Assembly (NCBI GenBank): GCA_963698995.1
Contig: CAVOTD010000069.1
Location: 124,001 to 188,000, forward strand
Length of the DNA: 64,000 bases
DNA from: AP-15 sp963698995
GTDB lineage: Bacteria; Pseudomonadota; Alphaproteobacteria; ATCC43930; CGMCC-115725
Direction: 5' to 3'
Shown here one piece after another: positions 1 to 8,691 of the stretch; the first letter of the stretch is position 1, and each line of letters begins with the position of its first letter. A program made the translations under genes and the position numbers. The notes beneath the pieces were generated by a model. The model did no database searches. It had not been told where the DNA came from and saw nothing but the letters and a program-made list of their open reading frames with translations.

Positions 1-1465
1 TGCCGCCCACTAAATAGCCGGGCGCGGCGGCCATCGTGCCGGTCCCATGTTCAACCACTAATCGCATCAGCTTGCGCATTTGTTCCGAGGTCTTCGGCGA
101 CAGCACCTGCTGCCCTTGCGGGACCTCGCCCGGCGGTTGTTTGACGAGGGTAGCCTGGCGAAGGATCCCGCCATTGACAAGCGCTGCGGCGGCGCTGGCA
201 AAGCTCAGCGGGGTGACCGAGATGCCATGGCCAAAGGCGATGGTCATCACGTTGACTTCGCGCCATTTCGCCGGGAAATGCGGCGACGCTACCTCTGACA
301 CTTCAATCTTCGGGGCCTTCAACAGGCCGAGTCGAGCGAGGAATTCCCGCTGTCTCTGGCCGCCGGCGGCGATAGCCATCTTGGCCGCACCGATATTTGA
401 CGAGTACATCAGGATTTCGGGCACGTTCAAGATCCGGTGCTTGCCGTGATAATCCCCTATCGTAAAGCGTCCGATATTGATCGAATGGGTCGCGTCGTAG
501 GTGCTGGTCAGAGTGGAAGTGCCGTAGTCGAGCGCCATCGCGACAGTGAAGATCTTGAAGATCGACCCGAGCTCATAAACCCCCAGCGTGTCCCGGTTGA
601 ACATCCGGTCTGCGATCGTGATGTCCGGGTGATCCGGGTCTGGGGCGCCGGGGTGGTTGGGATCGAAATCCGGCAGCGACACCATCGACAGGATTTCGCC
701 GGTGTTGACGTCCATAATCAGCCCGGCCGCGCCTTTCGCGGTGAAATCATCGATGACGCGTTGTAATTCCTCACGCAGCACGTATTGGATGCGCAAATCG
801 AGCGACAATTGCAGGGCGTCCCGCTGGTCCTTCAACGTGTCGTCGAGCCCGCGTTCGATCCCCGCGAAGCCGGCATTGTCGATGCCGGTATAGCCGACGA
901 CATGGGCGGTCAGCGCGCCATCCGGATAGACCCGCCGCTCCTCGTGCTGAAACTGCACTCCTGGAACGCCGAGCTGATTAACGTCGTACTGCTCGCGCGG
1001 GGTCAGATGGCGCTTGATGTACACAAAACTCTTGCCTGAGGTCAGCTTGGCGTAAATTTCGGGACCCTTCAGGCTCGGAAAGGCCTTTAGCAATTTTCGG
1101 GTGGCGTCCGCAGGGTCGAGGATCTGCTTGGGATTGGCATAGACCGAGGGACTATCGAGCGTTGTGGCGAGCAACCTGCCATTGCGATCGACAATGTCGG
1201 CGCGGGCCGGTGCAGGCGGCGCAGGTATGCGGAAACGGGGCATATGTGATTGCGCCGTGCCGCCTTCTAGGACAACGATTTCGACGACCCGCAACGCGAC
1301 GACGCCAAAGACACAGGCAAACAAGACACCGGTAAAAACCAGCCGGGCGCGGCAGGCCTCGACAGCCTTGCGCGCCGGACCCTCGGGGATAACCGGGGCA
1401 CAGGGCGGCGGTTTGAAATGCCGCGGACGGCACGGATTATCGTCGAATTGCTGGGCTGCGCGCAT
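1..1465 (-). CDS. ftsI: Peptidoglycan D,D-transpeptidase FtsI (PBP3), 3' end cut by window edge
   Basis: Septal penicillin-binding protein that cross-links peptidoglycan in the periplasm as part of the FtsW-FtsI divisome core. The frame is open from the ATG at 1465 to the left edge (488 codons), so the end of the protein is missing. One membrane segment lies at about residues 42-60, followed by the PBP dimerisation region. The transpeptidase domain shows the acylated serine in S301-I-F-K304 and the S355-S-N357 motif. The last visible codons read Val-Gly-Gly, just where the K-T-G motif should begin. The ATG shares one base with the ftsL stop (TGATG), so translation is probably coupled. The order mraZ-rsmH-ftsL-ftsI is the canonical start of the division/cell-wall cluster. 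Confidence 0.95.
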   Translation of the reverse strand, partial: MRAAQQFDDNPCRPRHFKPPPCAPVIPEGPARKAVEACRARLVFTGVLFACVFGVVALRVVEIVVLEGGTAQSHMPRFRIPAPPAPARADIVDRNGRLLATTLDSPSVYANPKQILDPADATRKLLKAFPSLKGPEIYAKLTSGKSFVYIKRHLTPREQYDVNQLGVPGVQFQHEERRVYPDGALTAHVVGYTGIDNAGFAGIERGLDDTLKDQRDALQLSLDLRIQYVLREELQRVIDDFTAKGAAGLIMDVNTGEILSMVSLPDFDPNHPGAPDPDHPDITIADRMFNRDTLGVYELGSIFKIFTVAMALDYGTSTLTSTYDATHSINIGRFTIGDYHGKHRILNVPEILMYSSNIGAAKMAIAAGGQRQREFLARLGLLKAPKIEVSEVASPHFPAKWREVNVMTIAFGHGISVTPLSFASAAAALVNGGILRQATLVKQPPGEVPQGQQVLSPKTSEQMRKLMRLVVEHGTGTMAAAPGYLVGG

Positions 1466-2064
1466 CACCGGCTCGCCATGATCTGAGATATCAAATCGTC
1501 GAGCGATTTTGCCCGGCGCGGGGGGCTGGACTTGACCACCGCCTTGACCGGCACGGCCTTGGCGAGCTGGGACGCGCCGGCCGGCTTTTCCAGTAAGGCC
1601 GGCATCGCGCGCAGCGCGCTTTGGGTTGGCGGCGGCTCGAGTGCCGCTTTGAGCGGCGCCGGCGGGCTAAGAGGCACCCCGTCAGGCGGTCCGGCAACAG
1701 GGGCCGGCAATGGGGTGGGTTCGGCGGCCGCGACCACGGTGGTGGTTTCCGCCGGCGGCGGGGCGGCCGCCGGAGGCGGAGGCACCGGCCGCATCGGAAT
1801 TTCCGCGACGGTAGTGCGAAGCTGCTTTGTCGAGATCGGGGCTAGCGACAGATATTGCCGATTGATCGCCTCGAGGGTCTCCGGGCGGGTCAGATAAGCC
1901 CACTCGGCATCGAGCACGTGGATTTCATGCTCTTCCGCCATCGTCGCCCGGTTGGTTCGCGCCAACTCGTCCTCGAGCGACTGAACCTGGTATTTGACGC
2001 CGAACATCGCAAACCCGGTCGCCGAAACGACGACAAGCCAGAAGAGGGTGCCGAGCCTGATCAT
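1465..2064 (-). CDS. ftsL: Cell division protein FtsL
   Basis: Bitopic divisome scaffold protein that acts with FtsB/FtsQ. I chose the ATG at 2064 because it overlaps the rsmH stop by four bases (ATGA). A longer open frame up to 2115 would overlap rsmH more and adds nothing typical of the family. The product is 199 aa: a membrane segment at about residues 6-24, a short coiled-coil-like stretch (about 25-75) with the conserved region ending near N-R-Q-Y-L-S-L, then an unusually long Pro/Ala-rich tail of about 110 residues. Most FtsL proteins are near 100-130 aa, so the tail is the odd feature; long disordered tails are known in alphaproteobacterial FtsL. The family call rests on position, topology and the conserved core. 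Confidence 0.88.
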   Translation of the reverse strand: MIRLGTLFWLVVVSATGFAMFGVKYQVQSLEDELARTNRATMAEEHEIHVLDAEWAYLTRPETLEAINRQYLSLAPISTKQLRTTVAEIPMRPVPPPPAAAPPPAETTTVVAAAEPTPLPAPVAGPPDGVPLSPPAPLKAALEPPPTQSALRAMPALLEKPAGASQLAKAVPVKAVVKSSPPRRAKSLDDLISQIMASR

Positions 2065-3101
2065 GCCAGCCCTCCCGACCGGTCGAGATTCCCCGCTTGG
2101 CGGTTGATAGGCCATGGCGGGGCTGGGGTTCGTTCCGCCGCTCGCAAACGCGCCGCCCGCGCCCGCGGGTTGTGGGCGATCTCCGCTGCGCTCGGTTTTA
2201 CCGCCCGACGCGACAGCAGCCGGAAGGCCGGCGCCGGCATGCCGACCCGATCGGGCTGATGGCGCGATGCCTGCGGCGCCGCATCGCTGCGGCCGCGCAG
2301 AAATTCCTTAACTCGGCGATCCTCGAGTGAATGGAACGAAACGACCGCGAGCCGTCCGCCCGGCGCCAACAGCTGTTCGGCCGCCACGAGACCGCGATCG
2401 AGCTCTCCGAGCTCGTCATTCACCGCGATGCGCAATGCCTGAAATGTTCGGGTCGCCGGATCCTGGCCCGGCTCGGATTTGGGTATGGCGGCGCGCACGA
2501 TGTCGGCGAGCTCGGTCGTGCGCCGGATCGGCCGGCGTTGCCGCGCCGCGGCGATCGCTCGCGCGACCCGGCGGGCAAACCGCTCTTGGCCCAGCGCGCG
2601 GATCAGTTCCGCGAGCTCGGGCTCGGACAATGTCGCCACGAGATCCGCGGCGCTTTCGCCGTCGCTGCTCATGCGCATGTCGAGCGGCCCGTCCGCGCGA
2701 AACGAGAAGCCGCGTTCGGCCGTGTCGAGCTGCGTCGAGGAGACCCCGAGGTCGAGAGTGATGCCGGCGATGGGGTCGCTTGTGACCGGCGCCAGCAGCC
2801 GCACCATATCCCCGAACCGTCCCTCCAAAATCGTCAGGTTGCCGCCGTGGCGCGCCGCCAGATCGCGCCCCCGACGGACCGCCTCGGGATCGCGGTCGAT
2901 GGCGAACACCTTGCACCGCGCTCCGGCGAGCAAAGCCTCGCTATAGCCGCCGCCGCCAAAGGTGCCGTCGACATAGACCGCATCGTCGCGCGGGGCCAAC
3001 GCGTCGCGCACTTCGTCGAGCATGACAGGAACATGCCCGCTAGGCCTCGGCGCCTGGAGATGCGCGGCGGGCGACGGCGACGCTGGACGCCATTCGGTCA
3101 T
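2061..3101 (-). CDS. rsmH: 16S rRNA (cytosine(1402)-N(4))-methyltransferase RsmH
   Basis: SAM-dependent methyltransferase that modifies C1402 of 16S rRNA in the decoding centre. The product is 346 aa. Near the N-terminus it has the family block H-V-P-V-M-L-D-E-V, then the SAM-binding segment V-D-G-T-F-G-G-G-G-Y-S. The motif T-L-D-L-G-V-S-S-T-Q-L-D follows, and later A-V-V-S-F-H-S-L-E-D-R, all diagnostic for RsmH/MraW. The ATG overlaps the mraZ stop by four bases and the stop overlaps the ftsL start by four, so the three genes form one translationally coupled unit. The N-terminal 25 residues are variable and the exact start is supported mainly by the overlap. Confidence 0.96.
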   Translation of the reverse strand: MTEWRPASPSPAAHLQAPRPSGHVPVMLDEVRDALAPRDDAVYVDGTFGGGGYSEALLAGARCKVFAIDRDPEAVRRGRDLAARHGGNLTILEGRFGDMVRLLAPVTSDPIAGITLDLGVSSTQLDTAERGFSFRADGPLDMRMSSDGESAADLVATLSEPELAELIRALGQERFARRVARAIAAARQRRPIRRTTELADIVRAAIPKSEPGQDPATRTFQALRIAVNDELGELDRGLVAAEQLLAPGGRLAVVSFHSLEDRRVKEFLRGRSDAAPQASRHQPDRVGMPAPAFRLLSRRAVKPSAAEIAHNPRARAARLRAAERTPAPPWPINRQAGNLDRSGGLA

Positions 3102-3568
3102 TCCTGCGACCGCCCAAGAGAAGCGCCCAGCGCAGGGAAGCTGGCGCGCTGCTGGCGAGCGCGCTCGCGCACCATTGCCTGATGCTCGGCATAGCGGGTC
3201 GGCTCCCAGATCTGGAATTTGTTCCCCAAGCCGACAAATGCCGCGCTATCGGTGATGAAGACACGCGCCGCCAGCTTCTCGGGGAGTACGATCCGCCCCT
3301 CGGTGTCAAAAGGCAGCGCGTGCGAATCGGCGAACAGCAAGGCGAGGTTCTCTTGTTCGTCGGAGAACTCGTCCAGAGTGTTCAACCGGGCGCGCATCTC
3401 CTCCATCCGCTTGATACCGCTCGCGTCGAGCGCGTCACACTTGAACGAGGGGAATACGACGATACCAGGATAGCTTTGGTCTGCTACAGCAGCGCGAAAG
3501 GTCGCCGGCACTGAAACTCGCCCCTTGCGGTCGACCTTATTCACGAAAGTGGATAGATACAGCTCCAC
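3098..3568 (-). CDS. mraZ: Transcriptional regulator MraZ
   Basis: DNA-binding SpoVT/AbrB-like protein that autoregulates the dcw cluster and is normally held in check by RsmH. I prefer the GTG at 3568 (156 aa; family near 150). It is preceded by G-G-G-G-G-A-style purine bases five nucleotides upstream and begins V-E-L-Y-L-S-T-F, which matches where MraZ proteins start. An upstream ATG at 3649 would add 27 atypical residues and run into the operator. Two swapped-hairpin repeats are visible: V-D-R-K-G-R-V-S-V-P near residue 12 and D-T-E-G-R-I-V-L-P-E near residue 87, the DxxGR hallmark. It overlaps rsmH by four bases. Four direct repeats lie just upstream and are its expected binding sites. 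Confidence 0.93.
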   Translation of the reverse strand: MELYLSTFVNKVDRKGRVSVPATFRAAVADQSYPGIVVFPSFKCDALDASGIKRMEEMRARLNTLDEFSDEQENLALLFADSHALPFDTEGRIVLPEKLAARVFITDSAAFVGLGNKFQIWEPTRYAEHQAMVRERARQQRASFPALGASLGRSQE

Positions 3569-3655
3569 TTTTTCCCCCAACGCTCGCCCGTGGACGCTCG
3601 GCAAGGGGCGCCCGATGGGCGCCGCCGAACTTCCCCCCATCGGCAGCACCCGTCC

Positions 3656-3696
3656 ATGGGTGACTATGGGATATCATGGGAATTTATGGGCGTCAA
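3656..3696 (-). promoter_or_regulatory. mraZ promoter with four-repeat MraZ operator
   Basis: On the plus strand ATGGG occurs at 3656, 3666, 3676 and 3686, exactly 10 bp apart, each pair separated by five non-conserved bases. This is the known MraZ-box architecture (TGGGN repeats with 5-nt spacers). Read on the minus strand, TTGACG (3691-3696) and TATCCC (3668-3673) are 17 bp apart and make a plausible -35/-10 pair. The repeats would therefore cover the spacer, the -10 element and the start site, as expected for autorepression of the cluster. The -10 is weak; the repeats are unambiguous. Confidence 0.85.
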
Positions 3697-3862
3697 TGAA
3701 TTTTAGAAATAAAACCACAGATTTCTGAAATGCCCGCGCTGTTGGTCATCCAACCACATCATGTAGTCGGACACCCAATTCCGGTCACAAGCAGAAGGAT
3801 CACTTTAACCGCCGTGTAAAGGCAAGGCTTTATGTTCGCCATATGTTCTGCGGGAGCAAGAG

Positions 3863-4276
3863 CGCCAGACGGCGTGTAAGCCGGGTTCTGTCCCGCCCGC
3901 GCCGAACCGTCGGCAGGGCGGGGATGGCCATTCCTCTGGGACGCCCGTCGCCGAGCGCCTCGTGCGACCGACCCGAGCGGCAGCGCGAAGGTTCGCCCGG
4001 CATCTTCACAACGAAGATGCCTGCCGCTCCTACTTGGTCTTGCTCCCGGTGGGGTTTTCCCTGCCGCCGCCGTTGCCGGCGGCGCGGTGCGCTCTTACCG
4101 CACCGTTTCACCCTTGCCGCCCGCCGGGTACTCCCGGGACGGGCCGGCGGTGTACTTTCTGTGGCACTTTCCCTGGGGTCGCCCCCGCCGGGCGTTACCC
4201 GGCACCGTACCTCCGTGGAGCCCGGACTTTCCTCTCCCCGCCGCAAGGCGGGGAGCGGCCATCCGGCCGTCTGGCA
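3863..4276 (-). ncRNA. rnpB: RNase P RNA (bacterial class A)
   Basis: Catalytic RNA of RNase P, which matures tRNA 5' ends. Read on the minus strand, the conserved 5' P4 segment AGAGGAAAGTCCGGGCTCC lies around 4217-4238. The conserved 3' segment AGAACCCGGCTTAC lies around 3876-3890. The ends pair to form helix P1: GCCAGACGGC (4275-4266) with GCCGTCTGGC (3872-3863). This sets the boundaries to within a few bases, giving about 414 nt, the expected size. A promoter upstream predicts a start at the same place. No clear terminator follows the 3' end. Confidence 0.95.
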
Positions 4277-4282
4277 CCGAAA

Positions 4283-4311
4283 GACTTGGGGACTCGCGAT
4301 GGGCCTGTCAA
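4283..4311 (-). promoter_or_regulatory. Probable sigma70 promoter of rnpB
   Basis: On the minus strand a perfect TTGACA (4306-4311) is followed after 17 bp by CAAGTC (4283-4288). Transcription would start about seven bases later, at about 4276, which is the 5' end inferred independently from helix P1. The -10 is poor, but position and -35 agree. Confidence 0.6.
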
Positions 4312-4458
4312 AGACCCGCGGTCCCAGTCCGGCCCATAAAAACCCATGAGAACCCGGTAAGGGTCGGCGAGACCCGATCGGTATTGTGCCGCGAGAGTGG
4401 ACTTTTATAATCGCCGTTGCTCATCCCAGAGAGCCCGGCGGAGAAGAGAGGGATCGCG

Positions 4459-5433
4459 ATGTCGGTAATACTCGGAACGGACAGCTTCCGGTACCAGGTC
4501 GTCGATGATTGGGCCAAATTGCCGGACGGGTGGGCCTTCAATGCCGATGTCGCCGCCGTCGGGGTCGACAAGAACGACAATGTTTATGCATTCAATCGCG
4601 GCGCCCATCCGATGTGCGTGTTCGACCGGGCCGGCAATTTCTTGCGCTCCTGGGGCGAAGGCGTCTTTACCCGCCCGCATGGCGTCCACATGGCGCCGGA
4701 CGACACGATCTGGCTGACCGACGACGGCGACCACACGGTCCGACAATGCACCCTCGACGGCAAGGTGCTGCTGACCATCGGCATCCCCGGCAAGCCGGCG
4801 CCTTATATGAGCGGCGAGCCCTTTCACCGCTGCACCCACACCGCGCTGTCACCGCAAGCCGACTACCTCTATATCTCAGACGGCTACGGCAATTCCCGTG
4901 TCCACAAATACACCCCGGACGGCAAGCGGGTCATGTCGTGGGGCGAGCCCGGCACCGATCCCGGCCAATTCAACATCGCCCACAACATCTGCTGCGATCC
5001 GGATGGCTGGGTCTATGTCGCCGACCGCGAGAACCACCGCGTCCAGGTATTCGGCGGCAACGGCAAGTACGAGACCCAGTGGAACAACATGCATCGCCCC
5101 TCCGGCCTCTTCATGGAAAGCGGCACAAGGACGCCGCGCTTCTTCATTGGCGAGATCGGGCCGGATATGGCGGTCAATATCGACCTGCCGAATTGCGGTC
5201 CGCGGGTCAGCATCTATACGCAGAAGGGTGAACTCCTGGCGCGGCTCGGCCACGCGCACGCCGGTCTCAACCCCGGTCAGTTCATTTCACCCCACGGCCT
5301 CGCCGTCGACTCGCGCGGCGACATCTATGTCGGAGAAGTGTCGTTCACCAATTGGGGCCGCCGGGTTCGAGCGCGCGGCGAGCAATTGCCGCCCGACCTT
5401 AGAAGCCTGCAGAAACTGGTCAAGGTGGATTAA
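4459..5433 (+). CDS. NHL-repeat beta-propeller protein (peptidylglycine lyase-like)
   Basis: Product of 324 aa made almost entirely of NHL-type beta-propeller repeats, for example V-Y-V-A-D-R-E-N-H-R-V-Q-V-F, with recurring D-G-W/D-G-K turns. Proteins of this shape resemble the lyase half of peptidylglycine alpha-amidating enzymes, but the substrate of the bacterial family is unknown, so no reaction is claimed. I chose the ATG at 4459 because AGAGAGGGA lies just upstream; an in-frame start at 4417 lacks this. There is no signal peptide, so it is probably cytoplasmic. It is followed by a repeat-rich gap and then by a cyclase-family hydrolase on the same strand; such NHL proteins often sit beside catabolic genes in alphaproteobacteria. 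Confidence 0.8.
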   Translation: MSVILGTDSFRYQVVDDWAKLPDGWAFNADVAAVGVDKNDNVYAFNRGAHPMCVFDRAGNFLRSWGEGVFTRPHGVHMAPDDTIWLTDDGDHTVRQCTLDGKVLLTIGIPGKPAPYMSGEPFHRCTHTALSPQADYLYISDGYGNSRVHKYTPDGKRVMSWGEPGTDPGQFNIAHNICCDPDGWVYVADRENHRVQVFGGNGKYETQWNNMHRPSGLFMESGTRTPRFFIGEIGPDMAVNIDLPNCGPRVSIYTQKGELLARLGHAHAGLNPGQFISPHGLAVDSRGDIYVGEVSFTNWGRRVRARGEQLPPDLRSLQKLVKVD

Positions 5434-5453
5434 GCGAACCTCTACCAACCTCC

Positions 5454-5730
5454 GTCATCCTGAGGAGCCGCCGCAGGCGGCGTCCAAACCGGTAGCTACG
5501 ACGGTTATACCTCCTGAAGGCGACCGGTAGTGCTCGTGTACCATCATCACTTCGAACGCCTGGATGATGCTGCTGCAGCCGAACGCCAGGTCAAAGGCTG
5601 GCGTCGCGACAAGAAGGAGGCATTGATCCGGGGCGATTTCGCATCGCTTCCGTCATTGGCGCGCCGGGGTGCCACTCGACCGCCTCTGCGTCCTTCGAGA
5701 CGCCGCCCAAGGGCCGCTCCTCAGGATGAC
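5454..5730. repeat. Intergenic element bounded by 15-bp inverted repeat
   Basis: GTCATCCTGAGGAGC at 5454-5468 is the exact reverse complement of GCTCCTCAGGATGAC at 5716-5730. The sequence style (CATCCTGAGGAGC and CCTTCGAGACG-type cores) is that of dispersed palindromic repeats common between genes in alphaproteobacteria. A fragment of a GIY-YIG endonuclease gene sits between the arms. Confidence 0.7.
5530..5670 (+). pseudogene. GIY-YIG endonuclease remnant (C-terminal part only)
   Basis: A short frame starting right after a TGA at 5515-5517 encodes V-Y-H-H-H-F-E-R-L-D-D, then A-E-R-Q-V-K-G-W-R-R-D-K-K-E-A-L-I. This matches the second half of small single-domain GIY-YIG proteins (the R-E-K-Q-L-K-G-W-R-R region). 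The N-terminal GIY and YIG motifs and catalytic Arg are absent, and the frame then runs into repeat sequence. It is therefore a relic rather than a working gene. Single-domain GIY-YIG genes of this type are frequently associated with repeats in these genomes. Confidence 0.65.
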
Positions 5731-5761
5731 CAAGATCTGGAATAACTAAGAGGAAGAAGCG

Positions 5762-6814
5762 ATGCCCGAGAACCCACGTTGGAAACGCCGGCCGCCGGGC
5801 TCGACCTGGGGCGACTGGGGTCCCGATGATCAGCTCGGCCGGCTCAATCTGTTGACCCCGGAGAAGGTGCTCAAAGGAGTGGCCGAGGTAACCGAAGGCA
5901 AAACCTTTTGCCTAAGCCTGCCGCTCGATTATCCGGGCGGCACCGTCGTCAACCCGCGCCGCCACCCGCCGCGACTGCTCGCCAACAAGCGCAACGGCAT
6001 GCCTTACATGGCCTATCCGCTCGCCCGCGAGGACCCGCGTCTCGTCGACGTGATTTGTGACGACATCGTCGAGATGACCCTGCAGTACTCGACGCAGTGG
6101 GACAGCCTCGCCCATGTCGGCCAGCTGTTCGACGCCGATGGCGACGGCAAGCCCGAGATCGTCTTCTACAATGGCTATCGCGCCGGCGAGCATATCCTCG
6201 GCCCGATGGACTACCGCGACGGGGGCGCGGTCGAGCGCGGCGAGCATGTCGGTGCGCTAGCCTTGTCGATCGACCACATGGCGGCGCACGGCATGCAGGG
6301 CCGCGGCGTCATGATCGATCTCGAGCACCATTTCGGCCGCGGCGAGAAGTTCGTCTCTTACGACGAGCTGATGCGGATCATCGACGCGGACAAGGTTTCG
6401 GTCGAGGAGGGTGACCTCGTCTGCTTCCGCACCGGCTACGACCGTGTCATCCTCGATATGAACAAGAACCCCGACCCAAAGGTGCTCGAAGCCAATCCCT
6501 GCGCCGCGCTCGATGGGCGCGACGAGCGGATTTTGAACTGGATCACCAAATCGGGGGTCGTCGCGCTGATCTCCGACAATCGCGCGGTCGAAGCCTCACC
6601 TTCGCGACCCTGCGAAGAAGATCACTGCACCACGCTGCCATTGCACGCCCACTGCCTCTTCAAGCTCGGCGTCTATCTCGGCGAGATCTGGCACCTCTCC
6701 GAGCTAGCCGACTGGCTGCGGGCCAACGGTCGCTCGCGCTTCTTGTTGACGGCTCCCCCGCTGCGGCTGCCCGGCGCTGTCGGTTCCCCGGCCAACGCGA
6801 TCGCAACCGTTTAG
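5762..6814 (+). CDS. Cyclase family protein (metal-dependent hydrolase)
   Basis: Product of 350 aa of the cyclase/kynurenine formamidase-like superfamily (PF04199). These are metal-dependent hydrolases of amide or lactone bonds. Typical features are the N-terminal T-W-G-D-W-G-P-D-D-Q-L-G-R-L-N segment, Q-W-D-S-L-A-H-V near residue 117, and S-I-D-H-M-A-A-H-G with G-R-G-V-M-I-D-L about residues 170-185; the histidines are the likely metal ligands. AGGAAG lies seven bases before the ATG. The substrate cannot be told from sequence; members act on polyketide-like, isatin or amide substrates. The stop is two bases from the convergent feoB stop. Confidence 0.85.
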   Translation: MPENPRWKRRPPGSTWGDWGPDDQLGRLNLLTPEKVLKGVAEVTEGKTFCLSLPLDYPGGTVVNPRRHPPRLLANKRNGMPYMAYPLAREDPRLVDVICDDIVEMTLQYSTQWDSLAHVGQLFDADGDGKPEIVFYNGYRAGEHILGPMDYRDGGAVERGEHVGALALSIDHMAAHGMQGRGVMIDLEHHFGRGEKFVSYDELMRIIDADKVSVEEGDLVCFRTGYDRVILDMNKNPDPKVLEANPCAALDGRDERILNWITKSGVVALISDNRAVEASPSRPCEEDHCTTLPLHAHCLFKLGVYLGEIWHLSELADWLRANGRSRFLLTAPPLRLPGAVGSPANAIATV

Positions 6815-6816
6815 AG

Positions 6817-8691
6817 CTAACCCGCGCCGAGCGCGACGGCAGTGTGGTAGGTGACAAACGCCGCCATATAGGCAAGCGCCAGCATGTAGCCGAAGAGGAA
6901 AGCGGTCCATTTCCAGCTGGCGGTCTCGCGCTTGACGACGCCCAGGGTCGAGGCGCATTGCGGCGCGAAGACATACCAAGCGAGGAGCGCCAGGGCGGTG
7001 GCGAGGCTCCAATGCGCGACCAAGGTGCTGCCGAGCGCGTCGCGATTGCCGTCGGCGCCCTCGATCGCGTAGACCGTGCCGAGCGCCGCGACGGCGACCT
7101 CGCGGGCCGCCATGCCGGGGATCAGCGCAATATCGATCTGCCAATTGAAGCCGACCGGGCGCAAGATAGGTTCGACGACTTTGCCGATACCGGCGGCGAG
7201 GCTGTAATTGATCGCCGGTTCGGGAGCGTCAGCCGGGGCTGGCGGCACCGAACATAGAAACCAGATCACGACCATCATCGCAAAAATCGTCGTGCCGGCG
7301 CGGCGCACAAAGATCTGGCCACGCTGCAGTACCCCGAGCGCGATGTTCCGCAGCCTCGGCCGCTTATAGTCGGGCAGTTCGAGCATGAAGGGCTCGTTCG
7401 GCTCGTGCCGCCACAGGAAGCGGTTGAAGACCCACGACATGCCGAGCGCGCCGGCAATGCCCGCGGTGTACAGTCCGAACATGACGAGGCCTTGCAGGCT
7501 CAACCAGCCGAGCACCGAGCGCGCCGGAACAAACGCCGAGATGATCAAGGTATAGACAGGGATCCGCGCCGAGCAGGTCATCAACGGCGCGACCAGGATC
7601 GTCGCGAGGCGGCCGCGGCGGCTCGAGATGACCCGCGTCGCCATGATGCCCGGGATCGCGCAGGCAAAGCTCGACAGCAGCGGGATAAAGGCGCGGCCAT
7701 GCAGCCCCGCGCCGCCCATGATCCGGTCCATCAGAAAGGCCGCCCGGGCCATATAGCCGAAATCTTCGAGCAGCAGGATGAAGAGGAACAGTGTCAGGAT
7801 CTGCGGCAGAAAGACGAGGACGCTGCCGACTCCCGAGATGACGCCGTCGCGGACAAAGCTCAGCAGCCACCCCTCGGGCAGCACGGCAGCGGCCCCCACC
7901 GCCAGCCCGTCGAACCCGCTTTTGATCAGCTCCATCGGCATCTGCGTCCAGGTGAACACCGCCTGGAACATCAGGAACAGCACCGCGAGCAGAATGACGA
8001 GACCGAGCACCGGATGCAGCACGATGCGGTCGAGCCGCCGGGTAAAGAGGTCGGGCCTTCCCGGGATCCTGACCGCCGCATCGAGGATGCGGTCGGCTTC
8101 GCGCTGCGTCGCGCGCAACTGCGCCGCGTTGGGCTCGGACCAATCGGGTGCCCGCGGCAATCCGCGCTCCCGGATCACCTCGTCGATGCGGGCAAGGAGA
8201 TCGTTGGTACCACCCCGGCGGACGGCGACCGACGCGACGACCGGGATGCCGAATTCGGCCGACAGCGTGTCGAGATCGATCTCGAACCCACGGTGCCGGG
8301 CGATGTCGAACATGTTGAGCGCGAGGATCATCGGCCGGCCGACACGCTTCAGCTCGAGCGCGAGGCGCAGCGCGAGCCTCAAATTGGTCGAGTCCGCCAC
8401 ACAGACGAGGAGGCGTGGGACCTCCTCCCTCTCGATCCGCCCCAACACGATGTCCCGGGTGACGATCTCATCGAGGCTGCGGGCACGCAGCGAGTAGGTT
8501 CCCGGCAGGTCGATCAGCCTGACGGTCAGGCCAGCTGGCGTTACCGCCAGACCCTCCTTGCGCTCGACGGTGACCCCGGGGTAGTTCGCGACCTTCTGGC
8601 GGCTGCCGGTCAGTGCGTTGAAGAGCGCCGTTTTGCCGCTGTTGGGATTGCCGACCAGCGCGATGCGGGCCGGCAACGCCAGGTCGCTCAC
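6817..8691 (-). CDS. feoB: Ferrous iron transport protein FeoB
   Basis: Inner-membrane Fe(II) importer with an N-terminal G-protein domain. The GTG at 8691 overlaps the feoA stop by four bases (GTGA) and gives 624 aa. The G1 motif G-N-P-N-S-G-K-T is at residues 14-21; Y-P-G-V-T-V-E-R (G2 region), D-L-P-G-T-Y-S (G3) and the N-M-F-D G4 variant follow. C-terminal to this are the two Gate motifs and the FeoB core with about eight to nine membrane segments; F-A-C-A-I-P-G-I-M-A-T-R is a conserved permease block. It is transcribed after feoA from a promoter that may be iron-controlled. Confidence 0.95.
   Translation of the reverse strand: MSDLALPARIALVGNPNSGKTALFNALTGSRQKVANYPGVTVERKEGLAVTPAGLTVRLIDLPGTYSLRARSLDEIVTRDIVLGRIEREEVPRLLVCVADSTNLRLALRLALELKRVGRPMILALNMFDIARHRGFEIDLDTLSAEFGIPVVASVAVRRGGTNDLLARIDEVIRERGLPRAPDWSEPNAAQLRATQREADRILDAAVRIPGRPDLFTRRLDRIVLHPVLGLVILLAVLFLMFQAVFTWTQMPMELIKSGFDGLAVGAAAVLPEGWLLSFVRDGVISGVGSVLVFLPQILTLFLFILLLEDFGYMARAAFLMDRIMGGAGLHGRAFIPLLSSFACAIPGIMATRVISSRRGRLATILVAPLMTCSARIPVYTLIISAFVPARSVLGWLSLQGLVMFGLYTAGIAGALGMSWVFNRFLWRHEPNEPFMLELPDYKRPRLRNIALGVLQRGQIFVRRAGTTIFAMMVVIWFLCSVPPAPADAPEPAINYSLAAGIGKVVEPILRPVGFNWQIDIALIPGMAAREVAVAALGTVYAIEGADGNRDALGSTLVAHWSLATALALLAWYVFAPQCASTLGVVKRETASWKWTAFLFGYMLALAYMAAFVTYHTAVALGAG

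Noticed and set aside
2331..3182. 283-codon plus-strand open frame
   Set aside because: Antisense to rsmH with no motif; typical high-GC shadow.
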